A stretch of 64,000 bases of DNA. Origin: Brachypodium distachyon (lineage: Eukaryota; Streptophyta; Magnoliopsida; Poales; Poaceae). Positions 59,984 to 64,000 of this stretch are shown here, in pieces. Location: assembly GCF_000005505.3 (NCBI RefSeq), contig NC_016134.3, forward strand, positions 29,463,584 to 29,527,583. The letters are read 5' to 3'. Each line of letters starts with the position of its first letter. The first letter of the stretch is position 1. Below the pieces are notes generated by a model. That model had not been told where the DNA came from and made no database searches. It saw nothing but the letters and a program-made list of their open reading frames with translations. The translations under genes and the position numbers were made by a program.

Positions 59984-60779
59984 TGTCACGGCAGATGTCA
60001 TAGGATGGCTTAATTTGGGGCCGATGGACGAAAGAGGAACCGGAGGAGGGAGGACGTGAAGGGAAACACGCAAAAGTTACACAAACACACACAGATTTAC
60101 CCAGGTTCGGAGCCCTCTTGCCGAGGTAAGACTGCTACTCCTGCTTTGTTGTATTTGTCGGGATAGACAAGCTCTACAATGGTGCTCCTTGAGCTGTATT
60201 CTTGAGGAAGAAGGAAAAACCCTAAATGCCTAAGTGCTTCGTCCCTCTCTACAGAGGGGTAAGGTTTTATTTATAGGTCGCCCATGTCACACTGACATGT
60301 GGGCCGAGTCCTAACATCACCTTCCTCGGGCCCCGCCGGGCACGCGGCTTGGTTCCCTTTCGGTGGCACCGTAGGGGACAAGACAATTTTACTTTTCACT
60401 GGCACTCTGCAGCAAGTACCGCTATTCTCTGCCGGCTTCCCGTCAGAGATTCTCTTTCGGTGCTTCTTTTGTGCAGTCGCCTGGCACCGGTACGTAAGCG
60501 GCGACTGTCTTTTCCACGATAATGATGACGCTGCTTTACCCTCTGCCGCGCGGTCAGGATAAGACCGTTGAGAGATCTCGGCGTGGGCCGAGATCAAGGT
60601 GCTCGTCGTTATCCTGCAAGCTCATAAGACAATATAGTCATGCCGGCATACATCCAGGATGCCGACTTAGTGTTAGTTTGACTTTACGATGCCGGCATAC
60701 ATAACCATGCCGGTTTTGCCTCCGTCATCTCGGCTAGAGTTGTGTCGTCATGACCCTACCTGGGGTCATCCCCCCGACA
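59984..60779 (-). mobile_element. LTR (about 796 bp) of a Gypsy-type retrotransposon, likely the 3' LTR
   Basis: Read on the - strand it starts TGTCGGGGGGATGACCCC and ends ..ATCTGCCGTGACA, giving the TGTC...GACA inverted ends. It has a TATA box (cctataaataaaacc, about 60264-60278 in + coordinates) and a U5-like gaacctgggtaaat. A polypurine-like cttcggggactag lies just before the start, and no tRNA-primer site follows the end. This identifies it as the 3' LTR, with the internal region at >60780. The 5-bp flanks do not match each other, so it is not a simple solo LTR. Confidence 0.72.
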
Positions 60780-60784
60780 CTAGT

Positions 60785-61330
60785 CCCCGAAGATGTTGCG
60801 GTCCGGAAGGGAAGAATGTCGGACCACGACAGTTTCCCATAGACAAACCACAAAAGCCTACCAGGCTTAGCCGAAAAGGATGCCGAGACAGCCCCAAGTT
60901 CTCCTAGCCGAGATCAATTCATTCCGACATTCTGGGTCGGCTTGCTTATCCAGCCCCTAGCCGAGATACTTTTCTTCTCCATGACCGATAGTTGAAAATT
61001 TACTTTTGCCGATATTAACGCCACCTGTGACTTGGACTCTGCACTCCTCTAAACCAACGGGAGGATAAGATCCGATTTACTGCCGGTGCGCTTTTTGAGG
61101 CGAGCACAACGTTCCATAGGACAGCAAAGTCGATAGAGCCATTAAGAGGGGAATTTCGGTTCCCACGCGGACACTTATCCTCCCGGATCCGACGGGATTC
61201 TCTGTCCCACGCCGCGCAGTAACCAAGTGTATGCGCTTTGATGGGAATAACTGCCCCCAAGTTGTGCGCAATCTTCCTGTTGGCCACAGAGGTAGTGGGT
61301 GCGAGGGATCCGCGCCCCATTACTGTGCCG
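60785..61330. other. Internal retrotransposon DNA, promoter region of the antisense ORF
   Basis: No coding signal. It contains repeated 'agccgagat' and 'gccgaga' phrases typical of this retroelement group. It precedes the TATA box at 61335 and presumably holds the upstream promoter. Confidence 0.45.
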
Positions 61331-61334
61331 TGAG

Positions 61335-61342
61335 TATAAATA
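61335..61342 (+). promoter_or_regulatory. TATA box of the antisense ORF
   Basis: Tataaata is followed by a C/T-rich leader (ttcgcactcttcgtcttcttcg) and, 270 nt later, an ATG with aaaccATGGCT context at 61605. Confidence 0.6.
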
Positions 61343-61604
61343 GAAAGGGGAGGGCGAGGGTAAAAAACCCTTCGCACTCTTCGTCTTCTTCGCCTTCCTT
61401 TGCTCTTCTGCTCTCTGCGCACTCTGCTGCCGCAGCTAGCCCCGAGCTTCTCCGCCGCTGCGGTTTCTTGCTCTCCGCCACCGAGCTCGCCGCCGCAAGT
61501 TCGCTCGCACTCGCTTGGGTCTCCGCCGCACTTCTTTGCTTGCTCGAGCCTCGCGCGAGTGCGTTCCTCACCGAAAACACAAACCCTAGATCTACTCCTA
61601 AACC

Positions 61605-63730
61605 ATGGCTTCTTCTTCTCGCAACCTTGCCGTCGACCCTGCAGCTCAGCAGGTTGAGGAGAGGACCGGTTCGGAGCGAGCCCTATGCCGGGTTCCCGGC
61701 GACGAGACCGTGCCGCTCCGGAGCTCGATGAGCATGTCGTTTTCCTTGCTCACTTCGGACGCGGTTTCGCTCTTCTGGCTAGCGATTTTCTTAGGAACTT
61801 CCTAGATTTTTTCGGCTTCCAGCCACACCACCTTCCAGCGAATGCCATCCTTACTCTCTCGGCATTCGTCACCTGCTGCGAGGGCTATCTCGGCCTCTGG
61901 CCCTCCATTGACCTGTGGGCCAGATACTTCATGTTCTGGCCCCAGGTTCTTCACGACAAGGAGAATCCCGGCGCCGCTAAGCTGATGACCCAATGCGGCG
62001 CCGCCACTGTTATACCTCGCCGAGGTTCGGCCTTCCCTCGGATTCAGGGTCTTGAGTCCTGTAAAAAGTGGCTCAAGACCTTCTTTTACGTTAAGAACAC
62101 CTCCGTCACTGACAGAATCAACTTGCCGGGATTCGAAGTCGCCCCCCGGAGGAGAAGAGGAACTGGACATACGAGCCAAAGGAAACCCTCCCGGAGGTCA
62201 ACGAGATCCACGCCGGCATCCTCGAACTCAAGGACAATGGGATGGCGGCTGACGACTTGTTGGCCAACTCCATATACCGGCGTCTATGTCTGCTCCAGCG
62301 CCGAGTACACAAGATGTGCTTTTATGGCGGCCAGTTTGACCCAAACAGAGTGTCAACTTTCAAGCTCACTCATGCTAAAGTCCGGCGCCGGGTCAAGGCG
62401 ATCGCCAAGACGAGCATGTCGGAGCGATGGACGTGGGGCATGCCGGCATACAGCCGGGATCGCCGCGCTCCTCCGGTAAGTTTTTGTTCTCATTTAACTC
62501 CTATTCATATCCGACATATGGTTATGCCGGCATTTACTTGACGAAGGCTTATCTCGGCTCAACCTGATTTCTTTATGCAGAGGTTCTCTCTTCAGCGTAA
62601 CGAGGACGAGAATTCCCCGGATAAACGCTTCGCGGCCCCGCGCAGGTCCATTGACACCGAGGACCCGGACTTCGAGGATTTTATGCCGATTGCCCATGCC
62701 GGCCCTCGTCGTGTTGAATGTAAGGGTCTCCAACATTTTCTCGCAGTCCTTATAGTATTCGTCACCAAAATACTTATTCCTGCTCTATCCCGGAAATAGC
62801 CGACTCGGGCGAGCCTGCTGCTGAGGCATCGGACCCGGCTGCCGTTGCGGCGCATGTCCGAGAGAAACGCGCAGTCTCGAAGCGCGCCGCTGAAAAAGAT
62901 CTTCCGCAGAACGTGAAGCGGAAGAAAACTGCGGCACGTGGACCCAAACCTAAGCCCCTGGTCGCTAGGTAAGGCCAATATTATCTCAATCATCGATGTC
63001 GGTTTTCTTCTTTATTGTCATGCCAACGCCTAACTTTTAGTTTTGCAGGGCGGCTCTGACGGCTACGCAATCTCAGACGTGTATCGCGTCTGAGATCCCA
63101 GCTGCTCCATCTCCCCGTGTCGAGGCTGCGACCCAAGCCACGGGTGAGACCGAGGCTGCCGTGGACTCGACATCCTCCGTCCGAGATTTCGGCCCGAGCG
63201 TCGATGCTACGATCGTCGACCAAACCGGGATGCCCGCGGCCGGGAGCTCGGCAGCCGGGACTACTCCTTCCTCGGCAAAAGTCGAGACATCGACGGAGCC
63301 GCAGGTCACAGAGATACCACGACAATCGGCAACGGGGCCCCAAGAACCCCAAGGGCTGCAGCCGACTCCAACGCGGCCATCGTCACCACCGCAATCGGAA
63401 GCCGCTCATCGTGCTGCCGCAAGGGCCAAGAAGGCTAAGAGCTCCGCAACCCCGGCGGGATCGGCGCCTCCGGGTTCCTCTGGCCCGCAGCCTTCCGGAA
63501 GGCACCAGTAAGTTCCCCTCCAAACGACCAGTGGGCACAGCTGGGGGTCGCTGGGCCAGTTCGTAATGGACTGGAACAGCGCCGACAACTACGAGGTGAC
63601 CTCCAGCACCCTTCAGTTAGCTCGGCAAAGCCCCCTGGTGGGACCTCCACCTGCAGCGACTCCAGAATCGGTGTCTACCCAGATGTACCAAGCAAGGGTG
63701 GCCTTGTTTGAGGCCAGCCGATCTGCAGAG
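61605..63730 (+). pseudogene. PF04195-like 'gypsy-type transposon' ORF, multi-exon, frameshifted
   Basis: The first exon (61605-62475) encodes a protein with ELDEHVVFLAHFGRGF, FFGFQPHHLPANAILTLSAF, GYLGLWPSIDLWARYF and a later WLKTFFYVKN. This matches my memory of the plant 'putative gypsy type transposon' domain (PF04195). 1-bp deletions near 61712 and near 62147 break the frame. Later exons have clean splice sites: 62581-62719, 62800-62968, 63049-63507, about 63541-63730. The tail is Ala/Pro/Ser-rich with a basic patch. Orientation is opposite to the LTR, so it fits an antisense additional ORF of an LTR retrotransposon. It may continue beyond the window. Function is unknown. Confidence 0.72.
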
Positions 63731-63844
63731 GTACGAAGAATTCTTTAAAAGATTTTACTTTTAATTTCAGTATAGTATCCATACTCCTAGTCCCCGAGGT
63801 TTAGGGCGAGTAAGAATTAGTTGGCCTGAAGCTTATCCCCTTAA

Positions 63845-64000
63845 AACTTCAAACACTCTGCAACACTTAGAAACTTCAAACACTTATTACCCGAGATTCA
63901 GGCTGGGTTTAGAATAGTCGGCCTGAAGCTTTAGAAACTTCAAACACTTATTCCCCGAGATTCAGGCCGGGTTTGGAATAGTCGGCCTGAAGCTTTAGAA
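63845..64000 (+). repeat. 64-bp tandem repeat running off the window
   Basis: Aaacttcaaacacttatt starts at 63871 and 63935 (period 64), with a partial earlier copy (63844). Units contain cccgagattcaggc and gtcggcctgaagctttag. The array continues past the right edge. Confidence 0.8.

Noticed and set aside
59984..60779. Solo LTR
   Set aside because: The 5-bp flanks (ggtgg and ctagt) differ and a polypurine-like tract precedes the start, so it is better read as the 3' LTR of a longer element.

Overview
This window is nuclear DNA from a grass (Poaceae). The gene families, the GT-AG introns, the GC-rich first exons and the transposon families (CACTA, Helitron, Stowaway and Tourist MITEs, L1-type LINEs, a Gypsy-type LTR) all fit a monocot. 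I cannot name the species. From memory, an LRR-XII receptor kinase cluster near a neutral invertase recalls the short arm of rice chromosome 11, but I could not check synteny.

Layout. At 0-40 kb lies a tandem cluster of five LRR receptor-like kinases (Xa21/FLS2-type, non-RD, all + strand), here called A to E. A (1-2569) enters from the left edge and is open but carries an abnormally short intron. B (20.5-22.3 kb) is a pseudogene whose kinase has been replaced by duplicated 3'UTR. C (24.5-27.6 kb) is a near-identical but broken copy of A. D (30.7-33.8 kb) is the only complete intact member. E (35.6-39.8 kb) is a pseudogene with a Helitron in its second exon. B+C and D+E look like a duplicated two-gene block. 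Between A and B lie a nested pair of CACTA elements (6469-9980), a single-exon DUF247 gene on the - strand (10.8-12.3 kb), two LINE remnants and a MITE.

At 40-48 kb is gene-poor, repeat-rich DNA: a MITE, a GC-rich degenerate repeat block, an AT-rich minisatellite, and a second Helitron of the same family carrying a piece of a chloroplast-type PPR gene.

At 48-59 kb are two well-preserved housekeeping-type genes on the + strand. One is a cytosolic alkaline/neutral invertase (GH100, 552 codons plus stop, with a leader intron). The other is a 15-exon FHA-RING-PBZ E3 ligase resembling CHFR (470 aa).

At 59.9-64 kb is the 3' LTR of a - strand LTR retrotransposon that abuts a sugar-transporter exon fragment. 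It is followed by an opposite-strand, intron-containing PF04195-like ORF with its own TATA box, i.e. an antisense additional ORF, now frameshifted.

The RLK cluster shows birth-and-death evolution (one intact gene, one open but doubtful, three dead). The most notable structural results are the nested CACTA pair with exact target duplications, the two sibling Helitrons (one inside a kinase exon, one with a captured PPR fragment), the 47-nt intron of A and C, and the antisense ORF. I found no bacterial-type system, CRISPR array, tRNA or rRNA.
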